NCBI GenBank assembly: GCA_038216175.1
Contig: JBBQQG010000002.1
Coordinates: forward strand, 6,527 to 70,526
DNA from: JBBQQG01 sp038216175
Lineage (GTDB): Bacteria > Patescibacteriota > Saccharimonadia > Saccharimonadales > OMJO01
Length of the DNA stretch: 64,000 nucleotides
Direction: 5' to 3'
The notes under the pieces are model-generated. The model saw only the letters and a program-made list of their open reading frames with translations. It was not told the DNA's origin and searched no databases. Positions 51,121 through 60,303 of the stretch are shown here, in pieces; within the stretch, counting starts at the first letter, position 1, and each line of letters opens with the position of its first letter. The translations under genes and the position numbers were made by a program.

Positions 51121-51154
51121 ATCCTTTCTGAACCATGACAAGAAAGGATTTTTT
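51121..51154 (+). terminator. Riboswitch expression-platform hairpin of metK
   Basis: ATCCTTTCT (51121-51129) pairs with AGAAAGGAT (51141-51149), followed by six T residues ending at the base before the metK ATG. The 3' arm contains the AGAAAGG ribosome site, so the hairpin could both terminate transcription and hide the ribosome site. Confidence 0.75.
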
Positions 51155-52267
51155 ATGTCAAAAACTTTATTTAGTAGTGAGTCGGTTTGTGCAGGACATC
51201 CTGATAAACTATGCGACTCAGTAAGTGACGCGTTATTAGACGAAATTCTTAAACAAGATCCTGAAGGAAGGACCGGAATTGAAACTGTAGCCGGCGCAAA
51301 CCAAATATGCCTATTTGGTGAAATTAAAACCAGTGCGATAGTTAATTATGAATCTGTCGTAAGAAATAAAATTATAGATTTAGGTTATACAAATCCAGAA
51401 TGGGGATTTTCTAATAAATCGATATTTCAAAATTACATCCATGAGCAGTCTCCTGAAATTTCTCAAGGTGTAGATGTTGAAGGTGCCGGCGATCAAGGAA
51501 TGATGTTTGGATTTGCTTGCAAAGATACAAAAGATTTGATGCCTCTGCCGATTAGCTTAGCTCATTCACTTACTAGAAAAATCGATTTAGTCAGAGAAAA
51601 AAAAGAAATCGAGTGGTTAAGACCAGATGGTAAAGCACAAGTTACAATAGAGTACGAAAATTTAAAACCATCGAGAATCGCTAAAATTGTGATTGCGGTG
51701 GCACATAGCGAAGAAGTTAATGAAGACGCAGTCAAACAAGCAATACTTGAACAAGTAATTACGCCTATTGTTAATGAATTTGAGTTAAATCTTCCTGAGT
51801 CAGATGACATTATTGTAAATGGAACTGGTGCCTGGTATATCCCGGGACCGCAGAGTGATGCTGGTTTAACCGGACGCAAAATTGTTGTAGATGGCTACGG
51901 CGGTTATGCGCGAGTTGGCGGTGGTGCTTTTAGTGGAAAAGACCCGAGTAAAGTAGACAGGTCGGGTGCCTACGCTGCCAGATTTATCGCAAAAAATATT
52001 GTAGCAGCAGGATTAGCCGAACGTTGCGAAATCGGCCTAGCGTATGTTATTGGCAAACCATATCCATTAATGCAAACAATCGACACGTTCGGAACTACGA
52101 ACGTTGACGAAAAGGAATTAGAAGTATTCAGCCATAAATTAATAGATACTTCAGTGAATGGAATAATTAAAAAACTAGATCTAAAAAGACCTATTTATAG
52201 TCAAACAACCGCTTACGGTCATTTTGGCAAACCACAACTTCCATGGGAGCAAGTAATCGCTAATTAA
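51155..52267 (+). CDS. metK: S-adenosylmethionine synthase
   Basis: Makes SAM from methionine and ATP. 370 residues. Signatures: SSESVCAGHPDKLCDSVSDALLD, GAGDQGMMFGFACKDT, the glycine-rich GGGAFSGKDPSKVDRSGAYAAR loop and TTAYGHFG near the end. Controlled by the S-box riboswitch immediately upstream. Convergent with sodC, with a four-base overlap. Confidence 0.96.
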   Translation: MSKTLFSSESVCAGHPDKLCDSVSDALLDEILKQDPEGRTGIETVAGANQICLFGEIKTSAIVNYESVVRNKIIDLGYTNPEWGFSNKSIFQNYIHEQSPEISQGVDVEGAGDQGMMFGFACKDTKDLMPLPISLAHSLTRKIDLVREKKEIEWLRPDGKAQVTIEYENLKPSRIAKIVIAVAHSEEVNEDAVKQAILEQVITPIVNEFELNLPESDDIIVNGTGAWYIPGPQSDAGLTGRKIVVDGYGGYARVGGGAFSGKDPSKVDRSGAYAARFIAKNIVAAGLAERCEIGLAYVIGKPYPLMQTIDTFGTTNVDEKELEVFSHKLIDTSVNGIIKKLDLKRPIYSQTTAYGHFGKPQLPWEQVIAN

Positions 52268-52785
52268 GACCTTGTTATTTTTCCGCATGCTAAACGCGGA
52301 CCACCGCTATATCCTGAACCTGATTCACCCGGACGGTATGGATCTTCATTGGCATGAATCATAATAGATGTGCCTTCTTCAGGCTGCAAAATTGACACTG
52401 GACCATCAGATAAGGTTATACGGGTCGTAATAGTTTCAAGTTCTCCTTTTCCTGATCGGTCGATATAAATATTAGGCAAGTCACCGGCGTGATAACCGTG
52501 ATTAGCATCTGGGTCACTATTGCCACTTACTCCTGGGTCAAAATGTCCGCCAGCACATTTGAAGCCATCGCATTCACAGTCGCCTTTTTCATGAATATGT
52601 AGGGCATGCTTACCTTCTTTTATTGTCTTTTGATTTCCGGATACAGTAACTCTAATATGTACGTATTTCCATCCGTCAATGTCATATTCCGTAAAAATTG
52701 CGGCACCGGTAATTTCTGGGCCTTTAATAATCGCTTTAGCGTTTGCCGATATTTTGATATGGTCAGAAGTTAATTTAACATTCAT
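52264..52785 (-). CDS. sodC: Cu/Zn superoxide dismutase, apparently without signal peptide
   Basis: Detoxifies superoxide. About 173 residues from the ATG at 52785 (a GTG at 52794 also fits). Metal ligands are all visible: HIH in HALHIHEKGD (copper), GGHFDP (bridging His), HGYHAGDLP (zinc His residues and Asp), and MIHANEDPY (copper). Two Cys (KCAGGHF and RLACGKI) can form the family disulfide. There is no N-terminal signal, although SodC in most bacteria is exported. It overlaps a small two-helix membrane-protein gene. Confidence 0.9.
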   Translation of the reverse strand: MNVKLTSDHIKISANAKAIIKGPEITGAAIFTEYDIDGWKYVHIRVTVSGNQKTIKEGKHALHIHEKGDCECDGFKCAGGHFDPGVSGNSDPDANHGYHAGDLPNIYIDRSGKGELETITTRITLSDGPVSILQPEEGTSIMIHANEDPYRPGESGSGYSGGPRLACGKITRS

Positions 52786-53032
52786 TATTGGCACTTTTAC
52801 TCTTCATAATCAGAACTGTTGATGATCCAATACCGATGCCTGAAATTAATATTATTACGTGTTGAATCCCATGATGCCAGGGGATCAGTTCACCCCACGC
52901 AGATAATCTAAATATTCCAAATAAAAATAGTATTATAAAAAATATAGCCACTGATATATAAACTCGTACTACATTCTTGCCTTTAGTAACCAGGTATAAA
53001 GTATTAATTTTTTGTTGCAAAGTAACTAGCAT
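52775..53032 (-). CDS. Small two-helix membrane protein
   Basis: 85 residues: two hydrophobic helices (about 24-43 and 57-76) with a short loop (SAWGELIPWHHGIQ). No domain recognised. The 3' end overlaps sodC, so the two are translated together. It could anchor or accompany the dismutase, but that is a guess from position. Confidence 0.6.
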   Translation of the reverse strand: MLVTLQQKINTLYLVTKGKNVVRVYISVAIFFIILFLFGIFRLSAWGELIPWHHGIQHVIILISGIGIGSSTVLIMKSKSANNEC

Positions 53033-53079
53033 AGGAACCCTCCTTATCTGTTTATTGTATCATTTATAAACAAATGTCT

Positions 53080-54264
53080 TTAATTAGTAAAAAAATCTAA
53101 ATTGTTGATGGCATCTGGAAGAAAACCTTTTGGATGTTTAAAATTAGCCTGCCATTTAGTACCCGATTGATAGCCCAAATCTTTCATTAACTGCGTAGGC
53201 GCATTTCTTAAATGTAGTGGAACTGGTAAATCAAAGTACTTCGAATCGACCTTAGCTAGTTTCTCAATTAATTCGGCTACTTCTCGAGATTTTTGACATT
53301 TTGCTAGTACAACTGCGCAGTGGTAAAGATTGTAACGACACTCAGGCATACCTATTCGCTCAACAGCTAAAAAAGTAGATACTGCTAAATTTAGTGCTGC
53401 CGGCGCGGATAAACCAATATCTTCACTTGCAAAGATAACCATTCGACGTGCAATAAACTTAGGATCTTCACCTGCTTTAAGCATGCGTTCTAAGTAATAA
53501 ATTGTTGCATTGGCATCACTTCCGCGCATGCTTTTAATAAATGCACTTATAACGTTGAAGTGGTATTCACCTTTTTTATCATATGAAGGTATGCTTTTCT
53601 GTGCAGCGTTATTTATTATTTCATTAGATATCAATTTATCTGTCAACTTTAAAGCCAGCTCCAGTATCCCTAATGCTACACGTGCATCGCCACTAGAAAG
53701 TTCAGCAATAAGGTTTATTGATGTAGAAGGAAGGCTTGTAACATCAACGTTTTCTTTTTTTGCTGTTTTTTTGATAATTTTTACAATATCTTTTTTAGAT
53801 AGCGGGTCTAAAACAAGCACTCGGCTTCGACTAAGCAGTGGATTTATTATTTCGAAACTAGGATTCTCGGTAGTCGCACCGATTAGTACTATTGTTCCAT
53901 CTTCGACATAAGGCAAAAATGCGTCTTGCTGAGCTTTATTAAATCTGTGTATTTCATCAATAAAAAGTATTGTTGTCTGACCTAGGCGTTTATTTATTTT
54001 AGCATTTTCAATAACTTTTATTATGTCAGCTTTGCCAGCTATAACAGCGCTAAGTTCGACGAAAAGCGAATCAGTTTCTTCTGCAATAATCCGCGCTATA
54101 GTGGTCTTACCGCTACCAGGAGGGCCCCATATTATTAAACTTGTAGGCTGATTTTTTGATATAATTTCATAAATAATTTTTCCTTTTGCTATCAGATGAT
54201 TCTGACCTAATACATCTTTAAGGTTTTTCGGTCTCATTCTCTCTGCAAGCGGGCGATTATCCAT
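53080..54264 (-). CDS. rarA: Replication-associated recombination protein A (AAA ATPase)
   Basis: RarA/MgsA acts at stalled replication forks. 394 residues, normal for the family. Contains RPKNLKDVLGQNHL, Walker A GPPGSGKTT, Walker B and helicase box FIDEIHRFNKAQQDAFL, ATTENPSF (sensor I) and the C-terminal conserved region (SGDARVALG, PPVPLHLRNAPT-like block). Not linked to its neighbours by overlap. Confidence 0.94.
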   Translation of the reverse strand: MDNRPLAERMRPKNLKDVLGQNHLIAKGKIIYEIISKNQPTSLIIWGPPGSGKTTIARIIAEETDSLFVELSAVIAGKADIIKVIENAKINKRLGQTTILFIDEIHRFNKAQQDAFLPYVEDGTIVLIGATTENPSFEIINPLLSRSRVLVLDPLSKKDIVKIIKKTAKKENVDVTSLPSTSINLIAELSSGDARVALGILELALKLTDKLISNEIINNAAQKSIPSYDKKGEYHFNVISAFIKSMRGSDANATIYYLERMLKAGEDPKFIARRMVIFASEDIGLSAPAALNLAVSTFLAVERIGMPECRYNLYHCAVVLAKCQKSREVAELIEKLAKVDSKYFDLPVPLHLRNAPTQLMKDLGYQSGTKWQANFKHPKGFLPDAINNLDFFTN

Positions 54265-54387
54265 GATAATATTATAAACTGTTGCAACAGAAATAAGTGT
54301 GAATAAATGCTATATAACTTGCTACACTTTTTATAATCTTTATGGTATAATTACAGAGAAGGGAGCTTAGGAAAGGCTCTTATTTTT

Positions 54388-56214
54388 ATGACTAAATTAC
54401 AAGATCCGAATAAAATTCGTAATATTGCGATTATTGCCCATGTTGATCATGGCAAGACCACTCTGGTAGATGGTCTTTTAAAGCAGTCAAAAACATTTCG
54501 AGATAATCAAGCAGAAATGCACCAGGATCTGATAATGGATAGCGGTGATCAAGAACGTGAACGAGGGATAACTATAACTGCCAAGATCACCGCTGTTCAA
54601 TATAACGACTATCGTATTAACATCATTGATACGCCCGGTCATGCAGATTTTAGTGGCGAAGTCGAGCGAACACTAAATATGGCAGATGGTTGTCTATTGA
54701 TAGTCGATGCACAAGAAGGTCCTATGCCACAAACAAAATTTGTTTTATCTAAAGCACTAGGAGCTGGTCTAAAACCGATAGTTATCATAAATAAAATAGA
54801 CAAAGATGGAAAACGTTTGACGGAGGTAGAAGATGAACTAGCTGATCTATTCTTAGAACTTGCTGTTCATGAAGATCAGCTACATTATCCGACCTACTAT
54901 GCTGTCGGGAGATCAGGCAAAGCCTGGAAGAATCCACCCTCGAGTATTGATGAACCTGGAACTTTAGACGAGCTTTTTAAAGCTATTGTAGAGCATATTC
55001 CTCCTCCAAGTATTGAACTTGATAAACCATTTCAAATGTTAATCACAGCCCTTGCTTGGGATAATTTTAAAGGAAAGTATGCTATTGGAAGAATAACTAG
55101 GGGAAAAATTAAATCAGGGGATTCAGTAAGTATCTGCAAAAAAGACGGCACAATCATTAAATCAAAAGTCGACAACGTACTCATGAGTCACGGAGTTGGA
55201 AAATTCGAAGTAGATAGTGGGGTTGCTGGTGATATTGTTCAACTAACAGGCTTATCGGATATCCAGATTGGTGAGACTGTTGCTGATATTGATCAGCCTG
55301 AGGCGTTGCCGGTACTAGAAGTCGAAGCTCCAACACTAAAAATTTATTTAGGTCCTAATACCAGCCCACAAAAAGGAATTGAGGGCGAATTTACTACTAG
55401 CCGCCAGATAGGTGAAAGACTTAATAAAGAACTTGAAACAAATGTTGGATTAAGGGTAAATGAAGATGGAATCGGATTTTTAGTTAGCGGTAGAGGCGAA
55501 CTTCACTTAAGCGTTCTTATAGAGACGTTAAGACGAGAAGGATTTGAATTTGAAGTTGGTCGTCCACAAGTAATAACAATTGAAGAAAATAGTCAGACAC
55601 TGGAACCAATAGAAGAGCTGCTAATTGAGGTTCCGGCTGAGCATGTCGGAACTATACAAATGGAACTCGGTCAAAGACGTGCGATTTTAACAGAACAATT
55701 TGTTAGTCCCAAAGGCGTTACCAAACTAGTTTATGAACTTCCTACTCGCGCATTGCTGGGACTAAGAAATATATTAATGACTAAAACTAAAGGTACAGTA
55801 ATTATGAACAGCCTGATGTCAGGTTATAAACCATTAGGTCAAAGTTTGCAACAGCTTAGAAATGGAGTTTTAATTGCATTTGAGGCAGGAATTACCACAC
55901 CTTATGCTCTTCAGAACGCGGAAGCAAGAGGTACTACATTTATCGGTCCAGCCGAAAAAGTTTATGCCGGACAAATAGTAGGCTTAAATAGTCGAAGTGA
56001 AGATATGGAAATAAATGTTTGCAAGGCTAAACATCTTACTAATATGAGATCATCTAGCAGCGATGGTGTTGTCCAACTAACTCCTCCGACTATTTTTAGT
56101 TTGGAAGAATGTTTAGATTTTATTGAAAAAGACGAACTGTTAGAAGTTACACCAAAAAGTCTTCGTCTCAGAAAACGCGAGTTAGACCCAAATAAAAGAA
56201 AACGGCTCAAATAG
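54388..56214 (+). CDS. typA: Translational GTPase TypA/BipA
   Basis: Ribosome-binding GTPase involved in large-subunit assembly and stress or cold adaptation. 608 residues, full length. G motifs: AHVDHGKTTL (G1), RERGITITAK (G2), DTPGHADF (G3), NKID (G4). TypA-specific SGRGELHLSVLIETLRREG and C-terminal YKPLGQSLQQLRNG are present. Confidence 0.96.
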   Translation: MTKLQDPNKIRNIAIIAHVDHGKTTLVDGLLKQSKTFRDNQAEMHQDLIMDSGDQERERGITITAKITAVQYNDYRINIIDTPGHADFSGEVERTLNMADGCLLIVDAQEGPMPQTKFVLSKALGAGLKPIVIINKIDKDGKRLTEVEDELADLFLELAVHEDQLHYPTYYAVGRSGKAWKNPPSSIDEPGTLDELFKAIVEHIPPPSIELDKPFQMLITALAWDNFKGKYAIGRITRGKIKSGDSVSICKKDGTIIKSKVDNVLMSHGVGKFEVDSGVAGDIVQLTGLSDIQIGETVADIDQPEALPVLEVEAPTLKIYLGPNTSPQKGIEGEFTTSRQIGERLNKELETNVGLRVNEDGIGFLVSGRGELHLSVLIETLRREGFEFEVGRPQVITIEENSQTLEPIEELLIEVPAEHVGTIQMELGQRRAILTEQFVSPKGVTKLVYELPTRALLGLRNILMTKTKGTVIMNSLMSGYKPLGQSLQQLRNGVLIAFEAGITTPYALQNAEARGTTFIGPAEKVYAGQIVGLNSRSEDMEINVCKAKHLTNMRSSSSDGVVQLTPPTIFSLEECLDFIEKDELLEVTPKSLRLRKRELDPNKRKRLK

Positions 56215-56251
56215 TTAGTTATTACTATTCAATAATATTAGAATAGATACT

Positions 56252-56629
56252 ATGGGCAACCCGAAAGATTACGAAAGAGATGAATCTAAATTTGATCCAG
56301 CATTATCATTTGCCGATGAATTCAGACAGAATATTCTAAACTATCCCGAACAGCAGAGAAATGCCATCCGGGAATTATCTAACGACCCAATTGATGTAAA
56401 TTTCGATACGCTAAAAGGTGATAAATTAGTATCATCAATTGATGAACTTACATACAGTAACGAAGATGAACATGGGCATAAATTAACACCGGGTTGGATT
56501 TATGCCAAAGGCGTACATTACACACAAGAAGCACCAGCCGGGCTAAAAGTAGCTGCGATTATTACAGTAGGTATGGCAATAACTGGGCTAGTGGCAGGGG
56601 TAAGGCACCGAAGAAATAAAATGAAGTGA
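56252..56629 (+). CDS. Small C-terminally anchored protein, unknown
   Basis: 125 residues. A hydrophilic N-terminal region is followed by one hydrophobic helix near the C-terminus (about 98-116, LKVAAIITVGMAITGLVAGV) and a basic tail: tail-anchor topology. A -10 box TAGAAT ends seven bases before the ATG. No recognised family. Confidence 0.6.
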   Translation: MGNPKDYERDESKFDPALSFADEFRQNILNYPEQQRNAIRELSNDPIDVNFDTLKGDKLVSSIDELTYSNEDEHGHKLTPGWIYAKGVHYTQEAPAGLKVAAIITVGMAITGLVAGVRHRRNKMK

Positions 56630-56696
56630 AAGTAAAACATTTTTGGGTTATCCACAGTTTTAAAACACAAGCATATTAAAAAATAAAAGAATATAA

Positions 56697-56725
56697 TTGA
56701 CAAGTAATTATATGGAGACTATATT
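56697..56725 (+). promoter_or_regulatory. Promoter of the 56731 small RNA
   Basis: Perfect TTGACA (56697-56702), 17-base spacer, TATATT (56720-56725). A strong sigma-70 type promoter whose start falls at the base of the first RNA stem. Confidence 0.75.
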
Positions 56726-56730
56726 TGTTG

Positions 56731-56815
56731 GTAGTCATCGTGAGGTGATTAGCAAAAGTTCTAGCAATAGAACCAGAGTGAACTAAGCAGGTCTCGCAAG
56801 AGGCCTGTTTTGTTA
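56731..56815 (+). ncRNA. Structured small RNA with three GNRA-capped hairpins
   Basis: About 80-85 bases with promoter and terminator. Three stems: TAGTCATC/GGTGATTA closing a GTGA loop (56732-56751), GTTCTA/TAGAAC closing GCAA (56758-56773), and CAGGTCTC/GAGGCCTG closing GCAA (56788-56807), followed by TTTTGTT. All three loops fit GNRA. There is no long open reading frame. The family is not recognised; a regulatory RNA is likely but unproven. Confidence 0.6.
56788..56811 (+). terminator. Terminator of the 56731 RNA
   Basis: Eight-base-pair stem (one G-U) closing GCAA, followed by TTTTGTT; serves as the third hairpin of the RNA. Confidence 0.7.
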
Positions 56816-56898
56816 TTTAGAGTTTTTTGATAGTTTTATTGATACAAAATATAAATCTTGATGTCTTTGTAGTTAATGATTAGTTAAAATAGGTTGAG

Positions 56899-58140
56899 AT
56901 GAAAGCACCTAGAATTAGATTAACTAAATCTGTTAAAGAAATTGCAGATGAGAAGGCATTAAACTACATTGCTAATTATTGGCCGCGGTTACGTAGAGAA
57001 AATACGCATGATGATGGTTCTTTAATAGGATTACCTAATCCTTATTTAATTCCTTCTGACGATACACATGAACATTATGCTTTAGCAGAACAATATTATT
57101 GGGATACGTATTTTGTAGCGATTGGGCTTACTTCCGAAAAAGATGAAGCTCTTGTATCCGGCATGCTTGAAAATTTGCTTATTCTTTTTGAACGTTTTGG
57201 TGTAATCCCAAATGCTAGTAGGATGTATTTTACTGGACGCTCTCAGCCACCGCTACTGACAAGTATTATTTTTTTAGTTTATAATTCGTTTAATAAAAGT
57301 GAAGCGTGGTTGAAAAAACACATAGCCATAGCAGAGCAAGAATACAGGCGTGTTTGGATGTCAAGTCAGCATCCTCTCTGGCATCAAGTCCACAAAGGTC
57401 TAAGCAGGTATTATGACATTAATGTACTCCATGATTTAGCTGAGGCTGAAAGTGGCTGGGATATGACACCAAGATTTGAAAGAAAGTGCTTAGATTTTTT
57501 ACCGGTTGATTTAAATGCGTTGCTATTTAAGTATGAAATGGATTTTGCAAAAGCAAGTGAAATATTCAATGACAAAAATTCAGCTAACAAATGGAGAAAA
57601 TTAGCATCTGATCGACGTTCGGTAATGGATGAACTGATGTGGGGTAAATTACGAGGATTCTTCTTTGACTATAACTACCAAAGAAAAGTACTTGGAAATA
57701 CTTGGTCGCTGGCTGGATTTTTCCCTATGTGGGTCGGAATGGTTAGCGAACAACAAGCCGAAAGAATGGTCAGTAATTTGAATAAATTTGAACACAGCGG
57801 CGGTCTTAGCACAACATCCAGACCTTTAATCGATACAACAATATTTGGATCGTTAAAAACACAATGGGCATTCCCAAACGGATGGGCCCCTCTTCACGTA
57901 GTTGTTATAGATGGTTTAAGGTTATATGGTTATAAAGAGGAAGCCGACCGGATAGCCAAAAAATGGTTATCGACGAACATAAGATGGTTTGAGAAAAACG
58001 GAGTATTTTTAGAAAAGTACAATGTTGTAAATGTAAAGAAAGAGCCCCTGCAGGGTGTTTATCCTAATCAATCTGGTTTTGGATGGACGAACGGCTCATT
58101 TGTTTATTTAACAGAGCAACTGAAAAATCAACAAACCTGA
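56899..58140 (+). CDS. Trehalase-family glycoside hydrolase (GH37)
   Basis: 413 residues, (alpha/alpha)6 barrel pattern. WDTYFVAIGL, ESGWDMTPRF with the catalytic Asp, FFPMWVGMVS, QWAFPNGWAPLH, FLEKYNVVN with the second catalytic Glu, and NQSGFGWTNG match trehalases. It is shorter than typical (about 500-550), lacking the N-terminal part, and has no signal peptide, suggesting a cytoplasmic enzyme. It would hydrolyse trehalose to glucose. Substrate is inferred from family. Confidence 0.88.
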   Translation: MKAPRIRLTKSVKEIADEKALNYIANYWPRLRRENTHDDGSLIGLPNPYLIPSDDTHEHYALAEQYYWDTYFVAIGLTSEKDEALVSGMLENLLILFERFGVIPNASRMYFTGRSQPPLLTSIIFLVYNSFNKSEAWLKKHIAIAEQEYRRVWMSSQHPLWHQVHKGLSRYYDINVLHDLAEAESGWDMTPRFERKCLDFLPVDLNALLFKYEMDFAKASEIFNDKNSANKWRKLASDRRSVMDELMWGKLRGFFFDYNYQRKVLGNTWSLAGFFPMWVGMVSEQQAERMVSNLNKFEHSGGLSTTSRPLIDTTIFGSLKTQWAFPNGWAPLHVVVIDGLRLYGYKEEADRIAKKWLSTNIRWFEKNGVFLEKYNVVNVKKEPLQGVYPNQSGFGWTNGSFVYLTEQLKNQQT

Positions 58141-58185
58141 TTTATAATACTTGCAAATATTGGATTCGAAAAGTACGCTTATGCT

Positions 58186-58698
58186 ATGTCAGGATATAAA
58201 GGGCACATAGCAGGTGCAATAACAGTTAATACTGCTTATGTTTTAGGTGCCAAAATAGTCCCAGGTAATCTTTTAGGAAAAACTGGAGGCTTATTTAGTA
58301 ACTGGGAATTAGTAGTTGGACTATATGTCGTAGCAATTTTATTTGGATTATGGCCGGATATTGATACCAATTCCAAGGGTCAAAATATATTTTACGGGCT
58401 AGCTTTTGTTATTGATGTATTGCTAATTTGGAGAAAAAACATAGAAGCTGCCGCGTATCTTGGACTTCTTGCCATGACACCGATCATCGGTAAACACAGG
58501 GGATGGACACATAGTAAATTAGCAATGTTTTTAGTTCCATTACCGATTGTAATAGTATCTTATTTATACCGGCCAATGATTCTTGCTACAGCAATAATTA
58601 TATATGGTGCAGCTTTTAGTGGATATTTTAGTCACCTATTATTAGACGGTTTAATAGTAAGGTTTATTCATTTTCCGGGAAAAAGATTTGATAACTAG
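58186..58698 (+). CDS. Membrane-bound metal-dependent hydrolase (YdjM/DUF457 family)
   Basis: 170 residues with about four membrane helices. Conserved metal ligands include GLWPDIDTNS, KHRGWTHS (RGxTHS) and YFSHLLLDGL. Family members are predicted phospholipase-like hydrolases; biological substrate unknown. Confidence 0.82.
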   Translation: MSGYKGHIAGAITVNTAYVLGAKIVPGNLLGKTGGLFSNWELVVGLYVVAILFGLWPDIDTNSKGQNIFYGLAFVIDVLLIWRKNIEAAAYLGLLAMTPIIGKHRGWTHSKLAMFLVPLPIVIVSYLYRPMILATAIIIYGAAFSGYFSHLLLDGLIVRFIHFPGKRFDN

Positions 58699-58750
58699 TT
58701 AGCTTAATCAATTTTACTTATCAGATGAAGTATAATTAAGCTTAACCCCA

Positions 58751-59281
58751 ATGAGAAAATTAATATCTATACTTTTATTATTAATTGTATTAGTAGCTAC
58801 ATTTATATTGTTTAATCTTTTTGCACGTACTAGTGCTTCCGTTCACATAGTAAATACAGATGTTTCGAATCTTCAACCACGTATATATAAAAAAGCCTGC
58901 GATGTTTTTACTCTTGCAGACGCCAAGCAGTTTATCGGGCAACAGACTGAATTAGATACAAAACCACTATCAAATGTATTAAATAGTGATTATGCACAAA
59001 CAAGCTGCACATATATTAATGATCAGAACGGTAAAAAGATTTTAATAAAGCTGCTTGATTCTACTTCAAGTTACTCTCACAGTGCGTTTGAGAAAGCTGA
59101 AGGTACTAATCCTCAAGTAATATTGGGTATTGGCCAGAAAGCTTTTTGGACGCCCTTAACAAATACGATTGATGTATTAAATAATCAGTATTGGCTGAGC
59201 GTATCTTTAATTGACAATTATAAATATTTAACTTTTTCAGAACCTAAAGATGTTGCCGCTTTAATATTAACTAAATTATAA
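58751..59281 (+). CDS. Membrane-anchored exported protein, unknown
   Basis: 176 residues. N-terminal hydrophobic helix (about 3-23) then a soluble domain with two Cys that may pair (KACDVF and TSCTYIN). No recognised family; the KACDVFTLADAKQF start resembles small DUF3558-like exported domains, but only loosely. It ends two bases before the next gene. Confidence 0.6.
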   Translation: MRKLISILLLLIVLVATFILFNLFARTSASVHIVNTDVSNLQPRIYKKACDVFTLADAKQFIGQQTELDTKPLSNVLNSDYAQTSCTYINDQNGKKILIKLLDSTSSYSHSAFEKAEGTNPQVILGIGQKAFWTPLTNTIDVLNNQYWLSVSLIDNYKYLTFSEPKDVAALILTKL

Positions 59282-59283
59282 AT

Positions 59284-59886
59284 ATGAAATTTAACAAAAA
59301 ACATATCAAAATTTTAATAGCAGCAGGTTTACTTTTATTGACTGCTTTTATTGCCAGTAATCATAAAATTTCTACCCTAGAAGAAACAGTTTTTAGGTTT
59401 ATATATGATTGGCCGGCATGGTTAAAAAACATAATGCTGATAATAACATTTACCGGCAGCAGTTGGATGGTCGTATTGTTGACTGTATATTTTTTCGCGA
59501 AAACAAGAATTAAATTAGCTTTTTTAACCATAGTTATTTCACTTATAAGTTATTCTAGTTCTGAAATTATTAAAATAATTATCGGACGACCTAGACCATT
59601 TAAAATACTTGCAAATGTCCATACTAGAGAAATGTTTATAACTGGTAATGGTTTTCCGTCAGGTCATACAACACTAGTAGTTGCTTTAGGCTTATTATTT
59701 GCAAATTTCCTACCAGATAAATTCAAAGTGTTGTTGATTATTTGGGCTGTCCTAGTTGCTGTTTCCAGAATTTATCTTGGTGTCCATGCACCGTTAGATA
59801 TATTAGGAGGCGCATCTCTTGGCTACATAATAACTTCATTATTTTTAATATTTTTACCGCTTGCAAATAAAAAATTTAAAAAATGA
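59284..59886 (+). CDS. PAP2-family phosphatase
   Basis: 200 residues, about five to six membrane helices. The full acid-phosphatase motif set: KIIIGRPRPF (KX6RP), FPSGHTT (PSGH) and SRIYLGVHAPLD (SRX5HX3D). Active site faces outside. Likely dephosphorylates a lipid pyrophosphate, such as undecaprenyl-PP, or phosphatidate. Follows the previous gene by two bases. Confidence 0.9.
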   Translation: MKFNKKHIKILIAAGLLLLTAFIASNHKISTLEETVFRFIYDWPAWLKNIMLIITFTGSSWMVVLLTVYFFAKTRIKLAFLTIVISLISYSSSEIIKIIIGRPRPFKILANVHTREMFITGNGFPSGHTTLVVALGLLFANFLPDKFKVLLIIWAVLVAVSRIYLGVHAPLDILGGASLGYIITSLFLIFLPLANKKFKK

Positions 59887-59949
59887 AAGATAATGTATAA
59901 TTAAAAAGCATAATCGATTATAAATATTCATAAGATACGAAGGGAATGT

Positions 59950-60303
59950 ATGAAAATACGTTATAAAATTGACAGCTATGACGGGTTCTCGGTTGTTGAG
60001 ACTTTTTTAATATTAGTAGTAATCGGCATAATAGGTGGCGCAGGGTATTGGGTATTTACACAGAGAAAAACAGTAAAACCGGCAGCAAATATATCACAAT
60101 CAAGCCAACAAGTTAGTAGTACTCCAGCTATCGATCCCAAGCAAGTTGGTACTACGACGGGTGTTAATCAGGTTACATCGCAGGAATTAAAAGATGAAGA
60201 ATCTTCAGACTCTTCTTCAGTAAACGGTTATAAGAGTAGTGCATTATCTACAAGCACAGCTCAAAATAATATAGGAGATAGTTTCAATGAATCGTCTTAT
60301 TAG
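59950..60303 (+). CDS. Type IV pilin-like protein
   Basis: 117 residues. The N-terminus has the prepilin signature: a basic leader, YDGFSVVETFLILVVIGIIGG with G|F cleavage site and Glu at position 5, and one membrane helix. The rest is a Ser/Thr/Gln-rich, probably unstructured tail, so it is a minor or truncated pilin. Its 3' end overlaps the next gene by 17 bases. AAGGGAA precedes the ATG. Confidence 0.7.
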   Translation: MKIRYKIDSYDGFSVVETFLILVVIGIIGGAGYWVFTQRKTVKPAANISQSSQQVSSTPAIDPKQVGTTTGVNQVTSQELKDEESSDSSSVNGYKSSALSTSTAQNNIGDSFNESSY

